DNA of 64,000 nucleotides from Facklamia sp. 7083-14-GEN3. GTDB taxonomy: Bacteria; Bacillota; Bacilli; Lactobacillales; Aerococcaceae. Where the stretch lies: contig NZ_JANSGD010000004.1 of assembly GCF_024742075.1 (NCBI RefSeq), forward strand, positions 1 to 64,000, written 5' to 3'. The notes below the pieces were generated by a model that did not search any database, was not told where the DNA came from, and saw only the letters and a program-made list of their open reading frames with translations. Below are positions 1-12,222 of the stretch, piece after piece. Both the position numbers and the translations under genes were made by a program. Within the stretch, counting starts at the first letter, position 1, and the number at the start of each line of letters is the position of its first letter.

Positions 1-83
1 CGGTTTTACGAATAGACCCTTACACATTTTGGTGTTTGTCTTTGTTCAGTTTTCAATGAGCTTCGCTGTCAGAAGTGACAACT
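1..83 (-). promoter_or_regulatory. 5' leader of an rRNA operon (16S start lies beyond the window edge)
   Basis: Read on the minus strand, this stretch contains the sequence TTGAAAACTGAACAAAGAC, the kind of motif found just upstream of 16S rRNA in low-GC Firmicutes (box A/B antitermination leader). It is preceded by a strong promoter and a short hairpin (AGAAGT/ACTTCT, positions 71-86). The mature 16S sequence is not inside the window, so the assignment rests on the leader and promoter alone. Confidence 0.75.
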
Positions 84-88
84 TCTAT

Positions 89-117
89 ATACTAGCATGG
101 TTTGGTTTTTTTGTCAA
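89..117 (-). promoter_or_regulatory. Strong sigma-A promoter of the rRNA operon
   Basis: The minus strand has a perfect -35 TTGACA (117-112), a 17-base spacer and a -10 TAGTAT (94-89). Transcription would start near 82 and run leftwards into the rRNA leader. The consensus quality fits an rrn promoter. Confidence 0.8.
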
Positions 118-295
118 ACCTTTTTTGGAGTTTTTTCGATTTTTCTTCTGAATATCTGTTTTTTATTAAGATATTTGCTAGCAGGAATTATATTCTACTA
201 CCAAATTTTATTTGTGTCAATGATTTTTTGATTTTTTTAACACTTTTTACTTTTTTTAGTGTATTTAATAATATAATTTTTTTAAGGAGTTAGAG

Positions 296-964
296 ATGGC
301 TTATTTTCTGTATTTTTATATTGGATCCTGTTTAGCAAGTTTTGTTTACTATCTTTCTTATTCCATTATAAACGATAGCTTTGAATGGAAGGCACGATCT
401 TCTTGTGATCATTGTCAGCACAAACTCTACTTCTGGCAGTTGTTTCCTTTATTTTCATATTTATTATTAAAAGGACGTTGTTATTTCTGCTATCAAAAAA
501 TAAACATCACAAATTTTCATTTCGAATTAATTGGTGGACTCTTCTCTCTCTTCATTTTTTCAAATGATGGTTTTTCTTGGTTTAACACTATTTTATTACT
601 TATCTTATTGTTTATGACATTCATGGATATACTTGATCAGTGGGTTCCTGATTCTTTACAACTTTCGTTTCTATTACTTGGGCTAATTTATAATTATTCT
701 CATAGTATTATTCCATTTCGATATTTTCTTATTTTCTGTTTCTTTAGCTTTCTTCTTATGATAACTGAACAGTACTGGATTGGAGGCGCTGATTTAAAAT
801 TTATCTGCACCTCTCTTTTGTTTATTCATCTAGACTCTATGCCTTACTTTTTGTTTTTAGCAGCTTCATCAGGACTTCTATATTGTTATCTTTCTAATAG
901 TAAAAAAATTCCTTTTATTCCGTTCCTGATGTTTTCCTTTATTAGTAATTATATTTTGATATAA
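296..964 (+). CDS. comC: Type 4 prepilin-like leader peptidase (competence)
   Basis: This is an A24-family membrane aspartic peptidase of 222 residues that cleaves and usually N-methylates prepilin-like proteins of the competence pseudopilus. Two CxxC pairs (C37/C40 and C62/C65) lie in the N-terminal cytoplasmic methyltransferase-type domain. The catalytic aspartates are D111 (in the D-x6-P stretch MDILDQWVP) and D166 in the GGAD version of the GxGD motif. About six to eight hydrophobic helices make up the rest. A GGAG ribosome site lies 7 bases before the ATG. No comGC-type substrate genes are in the window. It ends at a terminator shared with convergent rpoC. Confidence 0.85.
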   Translation: MAYFLYFYIGSCLASFVYYLSYSIINDSFEWKARSSCDHCQHKLYFWQLFPLFSYLLLKGRCYFCYQKINITNFHFELIGGLFSLFIFSNDGFSWFNTILLLILLFMTFMDILDQWVPDSLQLSFLLLGLIYNYSHSIIPFRYFLIFCFFSFLLMITEQYWIGGADLKFICTSLLFIHLDSMPYFLFLAASSGLLYCYLSNSKKIPFIPFLMFSFISNYILI

Positions 965-994
965 AAAAACCCTTCAGACTACTGAAGGGTTTAA
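963..994. terminator. Bidirectional terminator between comC and rpoC
   Basis: An 11-bp perfect stem (AAACCCTTCAG/CTGAAGGGTTT, arms 967-977 and 982-992) with a 4-base loop is flanked by A- and T-tracts. It can end both the plus-strand comC and the minus-strand rpoC transcripts. Confidence 0.85.
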
Positions 995-1004
995 ATTATT
1001 TCGT

Positions 1005-4000
1005 TTACTTCATTTGCTGTGGTTCTTCTGTCATCTCAGTTGGTATAGGAATAGTATCTTGAGTTGTTTGGATTTCCAGTTCCCGATAGCTATTCATTCC
1101 AGTACCCGCCGGGATTAATTTACCAATGATAACATTTTCTTTCAGACCAATTAAGTAGTCTCGGTCTCCACGAATGGCTGCATCGGTTAAGACACGAGTT
1201 GTCTCTTGGAAGGAAGCAGCTGAGATAAATGATTTTGTCTCAAGAGCAGCTTTAGTAATTCCAAGTAAGACTGGTCGAGCCGTAGCCGGTGTTTCACCAC
1301 TTGTAATGGTGTCTTTATTTGCCTTAGCAAAGTCTGCGATATCCATCAGGGCCCCTGGCAAAATAGATGTAGAGGCAGGGTCCATTACACGAACTTTACG
1401 TAACATTTGACGAGCCATTACCTCAGCGTGTTTATCACCAATTTCTACCCCTTGGCCACGATAAACAGCCTGAACTTCACGCATAATGTATTTTTGAACC
1501 GTTAAGACGTCAGTAACTGCCAACAATTCTTTTGGATCAATTGATCCTTCAGTTAAAGCTTGACCACGTTCTACACGATCGCCTTCGTTGACTTTAAGAC
1601 GAGCGGCATAAGCCACTTTATAGGTACGGTTATCCGTCACTCCTGTAACGGTAATTTCTTTTAGACGCTCACTTGATTTTTCTTCAATAGAGGTGACAAC
1701 TCCCGCGACTTCTGTAATGGTTGCTTGTCCTTTTGGAACCCGTGCTTCAAAAATTTCTTGAATACGTGGTAAACCTTGAGTAATATCGCCACCACCAGCT
1801 ACCCCTCCCGTATGGAAGGTACGCATGGTTAACTGAGTACCAGGTTCACCGATAGATTGAGCTGCAATTGTACCTACGGCTTCTCCGACTTCTACTTCTG
1901 ATCCAGTCGCCAAGTTGCGTCCATAGCAGTGTTTACATACACCATGATCGGTATTACATGTAAAGACTGAACGGATAGTTACAGCTTCAATGCCCGCTTT
2001 AATGATTTCTGCAGCCTTCTCATCTGTAATCAATTCTTGAGCTTTAACAATCACTTCTCCGGTTTCCGGATGAATGACTGATTTATGGGCATAACGTCCT
2101 TGTAGACGTTCTTCCAATGATTCAATGATTGAATTACCGTCGGCAATTTCTCGGATTTCAACCCCACGGTCCGTTCCACAATCTTCTTCACGAATGATTA
2201 CATCCTGAGCGACATCCACCAAACGACGTGTTAAATAACCTGAGTCAGCAGTCTTCAAGGCCGTATCGGTCATCCCTTTACGTGCCCCGTGAGTGGAGAT
2301 AAACATTTCCATAACGTTTAATCCTTCTCGGAAGTTGGATGTAATTGGTAATTCGATAATTTTACCAGAAGGTGCCGCCATGTTTCCACGCATTCCGGCT
2401 AGCTGGGTAAAGTTAGAGATATTACCACGGGCACCAGAATCAGACATCATGAAGATTGGGTTTAAGCGTGGTAAGCTCTTTTGTAGATTTTTTTGAATTT
2501 GATCTTTAGCTTGTTCCCATGTACGAATAACACTTTCATAACGTTCATCCTCAGTTAAAAGACCACGTCGTCTCATTCGAGTGATTTCATCAACTTTTGA
2601 ATGAGCTTTCTCTAAAATTTCCGCTTTACTATCTAAGCTTAGTACATCCGCTACCCCTACAGTAATACCTGATTGAGTAGAATATTTATAACCCAAATCT
2701 TTCATTTTATCTAACATAATTGAAGTCTGAGTAATGTGATAGTGTTTAAAGACTTCAGCGATAATATTACCAAAATCTTTTTTCTTAAATGGTGAAACAG
2801 GTTCCATCTGTTCAATCGCTTCTTTAACGTTTACACCTGGTTCTAAGAAATACTTATCAGGTGTTTTTTGAGTTAAGTTTTCATTGGATGGCTCATTTAA
2901 GTACGGGAATTCATCTGGCATGATTTCATTAAAGAATAATTTACCAATGGTTGTAACCATTAAACGTTCTTTTTGCCAATCAGTAAATGTTTTATTAGTG
3001 AAAGCCTTGGCAGGAATCGCCACACGGGTATGTAAATGTACATAACCATTTTGATAAGCGATTTCTGCTTCTGAAATGGAACTAATAATCATTCCTTCAC
3101 CAACACGCCCTGGCTCTTCAATGGTTAGATAGTAATTACCAAGTACCATATCCTGTGAAGGTGTTGCCACAGGTTTTCCGTCCTTAGGACTTAGAATATT
3201 TTGTGCACCTAACATTAATAATCGGGCTTCTGCTTGAGCTTCTTCCGATAAAGGAACGTGAACCGCCATTTGGTCCCCATCAAAATCTGCATTATAAGCG
3301 TTACATACCAATGGATGTAGACGAATAGCTTTCCCTTCAATTAAAACTGGTTCAAAGGCTTGAATACCTAAACGGTGAAGAGTAGGTGCTCGGTTAAGTA
3401 ATACCGGGTGCTCCTTAATGACTTCTTCAATCACTGGCCAAATCGCATCATGTTGAACTTCAATCATGCGTTTAGCATTTTTAACGTTGCTAGCTATTTC
3501 GCGTTCTACTAACTCTTTCATCACGAAAGGCTTAAATAGTTCGATGGCCATTTCTTTAGGAATACCACATTGGTACATCTTTAATGACGGACCGACAACG
3601 ATAACAGAACGACCAGAGTAGTCCACACGTTTTCCTAAAAGGTTTTGACGGAAACGTCCTTGTTTTCCTTTTAACATATGGGAAAGTGATTTTAATGGAC
3701 GATTACCTGGTCCCGTTACAGCGCGACCACGACGACCATTATCAATCAAGGCATCGACTGCTTCTTGTAACATCCGTTTTTCATTTTGCACGATGATATT
3801 CGGTGCTCCCAAATCTAAAAGACGCTTCAAACGATTGTTACGATTAATTACTCGACGGTAAAGATCGTTTAAGTCAGAGGTTGCAAAGCGTCCTCCTTCT
3901 AACTGAACCATCGGACGTAGATCAGGTGGGATAACTGGTAGTACATCCATAACCATCCATTCTGGTTTGTTCCCTGATTCTTGGAAAGAATCTAGAATAT

Positions 4001-4631
4001 CTAAACGACGAATGGCTCTGGTTCTTTTTTGTCCAGTTAAAGTCTTAAGCTCTTCACGTAGCTCAGTAATCTCGGCATCTACATCGACTGCATGTAGGAG
4101 CTCTTTAATTGCTTCTGCACCCATTTTGGCATAGAAACGGTTTCCGAATTCGCGTTTTTTCTCACGATACTCTGTCTCAGTGAGTAATGACTTATATTCT
4201 AAACCTGTATCGCCTGGATCAATAACTATATATGAAGCAAAGTAAATCACTTCTTCTAATAATCTTGGACTCATGTCAAGAATCAAGCCGATACGGCTTG
4301 GAATTCCTTTAAAATACCAAACATGAGTCACAGGGGCTGCTAATTCAATATGCCCCATTCTTTCACGACGCACTTTAGCGCGAGTTACTTCGACGCCACA
4401 ACGGTCACATACGCGACCTTTATAACGTACACGTTTTAACTTTCCACAGGAACATTCCCAATCTTTAGTAGGGCCAAAGATACGCTCGCAAAAGAGTCCA
4501 TCTTTTTCAGGTTTTAATGTTCGATAGTTGATGGTTTCTGGTTTTTTTACTTCCCCATAAGACCATGAACGGATTTTTTCGGGGGACGCGAGACCGATTT
4601 TCATGGAATCAAATTTATTAACATCTATCAA
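1005..4631 (-). CDS. rpoC: DNA-directed RNA polymerase subunit beta'
   Basis: This is the catalytic clamp subunit of RNA polymerase, 1208 residues, the usual length in Lactobacillales. The N-terminal zinc-binding cysteines are C60, C62, C75 and C78. The active-site motif NADFDGD (447-453) supplies three aspartates that bind the catalytic Mg2+. A second zinc cluster is visible around [11 protein letters not shown], and the trigger-loop/bridge-helix sequences ([10 protein letters not shown]) are intact. The ATG is preceded by AGGAGG. It lies 89 bp downstream of rpoB and is surely co-transcribed with it. The C-terminal tail is short and acidic. Confidence 0.98.
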   Translation of the reverse strand: MIDVNKFDSMKIGLASPEKIRSWSYGEVKKPETINYRTLKPEKDGLFCERIFGPTKDWECSCGKLKRVRYKGRVCDRCGVEVTRAKVRRERMGHIELAAPVTHVWYFKGIPSRIGLILDMSPRLLEEVIYFASYIVIDPGDTGLEYKSLLTETEYREKKREFGNRFYAKMGAEAIKELLHAVDVDAEITELREELKTLTGQKRTRAIRRLDILDSFQESGNKPEWMVMDVLPVIPPDLRPMVQLEGGRFATSDLNDLYRRVINRNNRLKRLLDLGAPNIIVQNEKRMLQEAVDALIDNGRRGRAVTGPGNRPLKSLSHMLKGKQGRFRQNLLGKRVDYSGRSVIVVGPSLKMYQCGIPKEMAIELFKPFVMKELVEREIASNVKNAKRMIEVQHDAIWPVIEEVIKEHPVLLNRAPTLHRLGIQAFEPVLIEGKAIRLHPLVCNAYNADFDGDQMAVHVPLSEEAQAEARLLMLGAQNILSPKDGKPVATPSQDMVLGNYYLTIEEPGRVGEGMIISSISEAEIAYQNGYVHLHTRVAIPAKAFTNKTFTDWQKERLMVTTIGKLFFNEIMPDEFPYLNEPSNENLTQKTPDKYFLEPGVNVKEAIEQMEPVSPFKKKDFGNIIAEVFKHYHITQTSIMLDKMKDLGYKYSTQSGITVGVADVLSLDSKAEILEKAHSKVDEITRMRRRGLLTEDERYESVIRTWEQAKDQIQKNLQKSLPRLNPIFMMSDSGARGNISNFTQLAGMRGNMAAPSGKIIELPITSNFREGLNVMEMFISTHGARKGMTDTALKTADSGYLTRRLVDVAQDVIIREEDCGTDRGVEIREIADGNSIIESLEERLQGRYAHKSVIHPETGEVIVKAQELITDEKAAEIIKAGIEAVTIRSVFTCNTDHGVCKHCYGRNLATGSEVEVGEAVGTIAAQSIGEPGTQLTMRTFHTGGVAGGGDITQGLPRIQEIFEARVPKGQATITEVAGVVTSIEEKSSERLKEITVTGVTDNRTYKVAYAARLKVNEGDRVERGQALTEGSIDPKELLAVTDVLTVQKYIMREVQAVYRGQGVEIGDKHAEVMARQMLRKVRVMDPASTSILPGALMDIADFAKANKDTITSGETPATARPVLLGITKAALETKSFISAASFQETTRVLTDAAIRGDRDYLIGLKENVIIGKLIPAGTGMNSYRELEIQTTQDTIPIPTEMTEEPQQMK

Positions 4632-4720
4632 GGGGCCGACCTCCTTCTTGATTTAAGCTGGTGTTTCCACCAATTTATGGAGTGCCTTTTCTCCAATGGC
4701 TCCAAGGCATTTAGAAATTA

Positions 4721-8329
<3,609 letters not shown>

Positions 8330-8466
8330 ACAATTCACCCCTCTTTAATATTACGTAGCGAATGGTGATTCTTCTGGGCTTGCTTTAACTATCGACTGGC
8401 AGATTACAATTCGTTAACAAATGTTACAATTTGACAACAAAGCGCCTTTTACCCGTTTTTAAGGCC

Positions 8467-8520
8467 AAAAAAAAGACAAAAGAATTGATTTTAATCGCCT
8501 AAGCTTCCTCAATCTTTTGT
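8467..8520 (-). terminator. Terminator-like hairpin inside the rpoB leader (possible attenuator)
   Basis: On the minus strand the arms ACAAAAGATTGA and TCAATTCTTTTGT (8520-8509 and 8488-8476) pair with a single bulge, followed by eight T residues (8474-8467). It sits about 70-120 nt after the predicted start of rpoB transcription and 140 nt before rpoB, so it would act on rpoBC mRNA itself rather than end the upstream gene, which has its own terminator. Confidence 0.65.
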
Positions 8521-8596
8521 TTACTCTGCCAAAATCGCCGACCGGACAATATTTCGGTGCCATTTTGAATTCAATGTTCACGCTATGCGTTATTCA

Positions 8597-8625
8597 ATAA
8601 TACACTTATTTTTTATCAAAGTCAA
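8597..8625 (-). promoter_or_regulatory. rpoBC promoter
   Basis: On the minus strand there is a -35 TTGACT (8625-8620), a 17-base spacer and a -10 TATTAT (8602-8597). It gives rpoBC its own promoter, separate from rplJL. Confidence 0.8.
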
Positions 8626-8649
8626 TACTTTCCTTTTCAAACTTTAAAA

Positions 8650-8686
8650 TCAAAAGACCACCCACATTAAATTAGTAGGTGATCTT
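8650..8686 (-). terminator. Terminator of the ktrBA operon
   Basis: The minus strand has a 12-bp stem (AAGATCACCTAC with GTGGGTGGTCTT, two G-U pairs, arms 8686-8675 and 8665-8654) followed by TTTTGATTTT. It directly follows the ktrA stop. Confidence 0.8.
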
Positions 8687-8701
8687 ATAAAATACAGAAT
8701 C

Positions 8702-9367
8702 TTATATTTCTTTTTCTAATAAGACTTTCGCATCATTGGTATTGGTTAAACCGACAAAAAGATCACTCTCTTCTATGATAAAGTTTGGATCGACATTAAT
8801 ATCAAAACCTTCTTCAATTCGAGACTTAATAGCAATCAAATTAATATCATAACGACTTCTAAAATTAATTTCCTCAATCGTCTTACCTATCCAATTTTTT
8901 CGAGCAGTAAATTCGACAATATGACTTTGGGCATCTAATTGAATCAAATCTAATACCGAATCATTCGTCAGTTCATTACCAATCCGAATCCCCATATCCG
9001 TTTCGGGTAAAATGACGCGGTCAACACCTAATTTTAAAAGCACTTCTTTATATTCTTCTTTTCGTGTTTTAGCGATAATCGTTGGAACTCCTAATTTTTG
9101 TAAGGATAATAAGGTTGTGATAGTATTATCAAATTTAGAAGAGGAAGCAATAATCGCCATTTGCGCTTCACCAACACCTGCTTCTTTTAATACTTCATAC
9201 TTAGTAAAGTCGCCTTGTACAGCCACCTCTACTTTGCTTGCAATCCCTTCAACTAGTTCCATATCACGATCAATCACGATTACTTGCTTGTGGTTTTCTG
9301 CTAAGGTTTTGGCTAAGGAAGTTCCAAATAACCCAAGCCCTAAGACTGCTGTAATTTCTTTTTTCAT
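8702..9367 (-). CDS. ktrA: Cytoplasmic gating subunit of Ktr potassium uptake (RCK/TrkA family)
   Basis: This protein of 221 residues forms the cytosolic ring that gates the KtrB potassium channel. The N-terminal RCK_N Rossmann domain starts with the nucleotide-binding loop GLGLFG (residues 10-15). The C-terminal RCK_C domain (about 140-221) is the part that binds cyclic di-AMP in characterised relatives. It follows ktrB by 16 bases in one operon. Whether it is closer to KtrA or KtrC cannot be decided from the sequence alone. The c-di-AMP phosphodiesterase gdpP is in the same window, which fits c-di-AMP control of potassium uptake, but the link is inference. Confidence 0.88.
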   Translation of the reverse strand: MKKEITAVLGLGLFGTSLAKTLAENHKQVIVIDRDMELVEGIASKVEVAVQGDFTKYEVLKEAGVGEAQMAIIASSSKFDNTITTLLSLQKLGVPTIIAKTRKEEYKEVLLKLGVDRVILPETDMGIRIGNELTNDSVLDLIQLDAQSHIVEFTARKNWIGKTIEEINFRSRYDINLIAIKSRIEEGFDINVDPNFIIEESDLFVGLTNTNDAKVLLEKEI

Positions 9368-9383
9368 GAGATTTCCTCCTTCT

Positions 9384-10730
9384 CTATCCTATCATCAGGT
9401 TGCCGTGTGGGTATTTAATCTTCGATGGTTTTCTTCCCATACTTGCTGACCAAAATACAGTCAGCAACCCAATTCGACCAATAAACATCATAAAAATTAA
9501 AACAGTTTTACCAATGGTAGTTAAATTAGGAGTTAGCCCCATACTCAAACCAACTGTTGAAAAACAAGAGACTACTTCTACCACTATATATTCGATTCCA
9601 AATCCTGGAGGAATGGTTTCCGTTATCAACAAAATCATTGTTACAAAGGTAATTAAGCTTAATCCTGAAATTAAAATAAAAATAGCTTTCAAAATAGCAC
9701 CTTCAGGTATGGTTCGCTTAAATATAACGGATCCTTTGCGACGAATAGCCGAAGAAGAAAAAATTAATAGACTTGCCAGAGTGGTAGTTTTGATCCCACC
9801 TCCGGTGGATCCAGAGGAGGCACCTAAAAACATTAAAACAATCGTTAAGAAAATTCCGGCTGAAGATAAAGCAGTATAATCCACGTTCGAAAAGCCGGCA
9901 GTACGTGGTGTTACTGCTAGAAAGAGATAGTTTATAAGTCTAATAAAGAAGGGCTGGTCTTTAAATAAAGGAGTAGACTGTTCAGTTAAGGCAAATAATA
10001 CTGTTCCTAATAGGAGTAAAATAGCTGTTGTAGTCAAAACTATTTTAGTATGCCACAATAGATTACGATTGCGGTAAAAAGTCAGCAAATCTCGCCAAAC
10101 AATGAAACCTAACCCACCAATGATGATTAATCCAATACAAGTTAAGAGAACCAATGGATTATCTTGAAAACCAATCATTGAGTCCCCCAACAAATCAAAA
10201 CCGGCATTACAAAAAGCGGATACACTATGAAAGATGGCATAATAAGTCCCTTTTAACCAACCGAAACGTGGAATAAAATCAATTCCTAATAAAGCTGCCC
10301 CTATAATTTGCACTACCAAAGAGAATTGAATGATATAGCTCAAAAGATTTCTGACTTCAGAAATATCGGAAATATTTAAAGATTCAAGCAAGACTTTATG
10401 TAGTCTTAAATTAATTTGCTTGCCCATATAGATAAAGACGGTGACCCATAAAGTCATGAATCCTAGACCACCAATTTCAATTAAAATTAAAATAATCGTT
10501 CGCCCAAAATAATTCCAATGCTCAGTGGTGTTGACAGTCACATTACCAGTCACGCAAACTGCAGATACAGCTGTAAACCAAGCATCAATGAGCTTGGTCC
10601 ATTCACCCGATTGACTGGCAAATGGAGTAGCTAATAATATACCACCAACAAAAGAAATCACGACAAACATCAGAACGATATATATAGGAGCCGAAATCTG
10701 AGTAACATAATCTTTAACTTTACCAAACAA
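9384..10730 (-). CDS. ktrB: Ktr/Trk potassium channel membrane subunit
   Basis: This is a TrkH/KtrB-family integral membrane protein of 448 residues that conducts K+ with Na+ coupling in characterised members. The four pore-loop repeats each show the family selectivity-filter glycine: AVCVTGN near residue 60, SAFCNAGFD, TPRTAGFS and STVGLSMG near the C-terminus. The start is TTG, preceded by AGAGGGG at 10 bases; no better start lies nearby. ktrA follows by 16 bases. The pair sits between an rsmC-type methyltransferase gene and rpoB, a place where most Firmicutes have no gene. Confidence 0.9.
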   Translation of the reverse strand: MFGKVKDYVTQISAPIYIVLMFVVISFVGGILLATPFASQSGEWTKLIDAWFTAVSAVCVTGNVTVNTTEHWNYFGRTIILILIEIGGLGFMTLWVTVFIYMGKQINLRLHKVLLESLNISDISEVRNLLSYIIQFSLVVQIIGAALLGIDFIPRFGWLKGTYYAIFHSVSAFCNAGFDLLGDSMIGFQDNPLVLLTCIGLIIIGGLGFIVWRDLLTFYRNRNLLWHTKIVLTTTAILLLLGTVLFALTEQSTPLFKDQPFFIRLINYLFLAVTPRTAGFSNVDYTALSSAGIFLTIVLMFLGASSGSTGGGIKTTTLASLLIFSSSAIRRKGSVIFKRTIPEGAILKAIFILISGLSLITFVTMILLITETIPPGFGIEYIVVEVVSCFSTVGLSMGLTPNLTTIGKTVLIFMMFIGRIGLLTVFWSASMGRKPSKIKYPHGNLMIG

Positions 10731-10781
10731 CTAACCGCTTCCCCTCTAATCTCTAATTTCTTTTAAAACAACTTACTATAC

Positions 10782-11396
10782 TTAAAGCGGCTTGATCGAT
10801 TGTAAAATCCAATAGCCTTTAGAACGATCGATTTCATTAACATTATTAAAAGTTTCTTCCATAAATTTTTTCATGCTAGGTGCACCTTGTTTTTTCTGGA
10901 TAACCACCCATAACTTCCCTTCTTCTTTGAGTGCTTGATAAGCTTGAGTCACAAACTTTTGAATAACAGCTTTGCCTGCTCGAATAGGTGGATTAGTTAA
11001 AACATAATCGTAAACTGGTTTGAAATTATGAATAACAACGTCTGCTTGTATCAAATCCAGATTAGTCACCTGATTCAGCCGCATATTCTCTTTAGCTAAC
11101 CCAAGTGCTCGCTCATTTACTTCCATTCCTACTACTTGAAGTGACTGCAATTGATCAGCAATAGCAATCGAGATAGGTCCATAACCTGCCCCTAATTCTA
11201 ATAATTGGCCGGAATTTATGCTTTGATTATGTTTTATAAAGTTTTCTATCAATAAGCGTGACCCAAAATCCACTTTTCCTTTAGAAAAAACTCCTGAATC
11301 TGTGGCAAATTGATAGTTTTTACTAGACAGAAAAGCTTCTATATAACGTTCATTATGATCGCTTTGTGGTTGGTGACTATAATAATGGTCAGACAT
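10782..11396 (-). CDS. RsmC-like class I methyltransferase (16S rRNA guanine-N2 type)
   Basis: This SAM-dependent methyltransferase of 204 residues belongs to the group of B. subtilis YbxB and the C-terminal half of E. coli RsmC, which methylates G1207 of 16S rRNA. Motif I is LELGAGYG (66-73) and the catalytic motif is NPPIR (135-139). I chose the ATG at 11396 because AGGGGTG lies 7 bases before it and MSDHYYS begins like the family; 14 extra codons upstream lack a ribosome site. In many Firmicutes this gene sits between rplL and rpoB, and it keeps that relative order here despite inserted genes. The exact target base is inferred. Confidence 0.8.
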   Translation of the reverse strand: MSDHYYSHQPQSDHNERYIEAFLSSKNYQFATDSGVFSKGKVDFGSRLLIENFIKHNQSINSGQLLELGAGYGPISIAIADQLQSLQVVGMEVNERALGLAKENMRLNQVTNLDLIQADVVIHNFKPVYDYVLTNPPIRAGKAVIQKFVTQAYQALKEEGKLWVVIQKKQGAPSMKKFMEETFNNVNEIDRSKGYWILQSIKPL

Positions 11397-11543
11397 AAAT
11401 ACACCCCTAACTTGAGTAGATCTCATATATCTTAACATTATTGCAAAAAAAGTGATATAATTTATGTGTTATTATACATAAGATATTAAAAATATAGCTA
11501 TACGATTTAAGTCACTATTAAGCATTAGGAAAGGAAATTTTCT

Positions 11544-12170
11544 ATGAAGTTATTAAATAAAAAAATAATTCTACTTTTATCGACTAGCTTCTTATTAACC
11601 GCTTGTCAATTGAATAATTCTAAAGCAGATAATCAAGAAAATCCAGCCACAAATCAAAATGTTAATATTAGAAAAAATGATTACGTTAGAGAAGATGGCC
11701 AAGTTTCTTTTAAAGATGGCCTTACTCTTTTAAATTTAGATAAAAAAATGAAAGAGAAAGTCTATAAAGACTTAGACCAGATTGTAAAATATACGGGTAA
11801 AACAACTATCAATCCTTTAAAGATGTCTAACCTCTCTAAAATTGCAAAACAAAGTGATTATGAAGCAATTATTGAGGACTCAAAGCAGAATAAGCAATTA
11901 ATATATGTAGGTTTTGATGTATGCCCATTTTGTCGTGTTTTTCTACCAAAGTTAAATCAACTCGCTAAGGAAATGAACCTAGATTACCACTATTATAATA
12001 TAAATGAACGTGTGGAAGATGATAATTTCCTTGATGTTGTCGATAATTTCTTCAAAATTTCCACAGTTCCTCAACTACTTATTGTTAATGATGGTAAAGT
12101 AGACAGTAAATTAGAAAATACTGATTCCATGGCTGACTTAGAAAAATTTCTTTTACAATTCGACAAATAA
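11544..12170 (+). CDS. Thioredoxin-fold lipoprotein
   Basis: This 208-residue protein has a signal peptide ending in the lipobox LTAC (lipidated Cys at residue 21), so it should be anchored on the outer face of the membrane. A low-complexity linker is followed by a thioredoxin domain with CPFC (127-130) and the cis-proline TVPQ (P176). It resembles the thioredoxin-like proteins annotated as bacteriocin transport accessory proteins, but no bacteriocin genes are nearby. A role in extracytoplasmic thiol-disulfide exchange is likely and the partner is unknown. An AAGGAAA ribosome site precedes the ATG. It is a single plus-strand gene between divergent and convergent minus-strand genes. Confidence 0.75.
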   Translation: MKLLNKKIILLLSTSFLLTACQLNNSKADNQENPATNQNVNIRKNDYVREDGQVSFKDGLTLLNLDKKMKEKVYKDLDQIVKYTGKTTINPLKMSNLSKIAKQSDYEAIIEDSKQNKQLIYVGFDVCPFCRVFLPKLNQLAKEMNLDYHYYNINERVEDDNFLDVVDNFFKISTVPQLLIVNDGKVDSKLENTDSMADLEKFLLQFDK

Positions 12171-12177
12171 TATCATG

Positions 12178-12208
12178 AGAAAAGCCCTCAATATTGAGGG
12201 CTTTTATT
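12178..12208. terminator. Bidirectional terminator between the thioredoxin lipoprotein and the secreted paralog
   Basis: A 10-bp perfect stem (AAAGCCCTCA/TGAGGGCTTT, 12181-12190 and 12195-12204) is followed by TTATT on the plus strand and flanked by A residues that serve the opposite strand. Confidence 0.8.
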
Positions 12209-12222
12209 AGTTAACACATCAT

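Larger units (their letters stand above)
8339..8701 (-). promoter_or_regulatory. Long rpoB leader and ktrA-rpoB intergenic region
   Basis: This gap of about 360 bases has no gene. Read on the minus strand it holds the ktrA terminator (8686-8650), the rpoB promoter (8625-8597), an untranslated leader of roughly 260 nt and an intrinsic terminator-like hairpin (8520-8467) ahead of the rpoB start. The rest of the leader (8466-8340) shows no recognised regulatory family. Confidence 0.65.

Noticed and set aside
7-14. TACGAATA, identical to the streptococcal competence (com-box) core
   Set aside because: It lies in the rRNA leader about 280 bases before comC, with another promoter in between, so it is most likely chance.
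102-293. 63-codon plus-strand frame before comC
   Set aside because: It overlaps the rrn promoter, is extremely Phe-rich from T-runs and has no ribosome site.
1174-1410. Plus-strand frame inside rpoC
   Set aside because: A shadow of the opposite strand of rpoC, with no ribosome site or family match.
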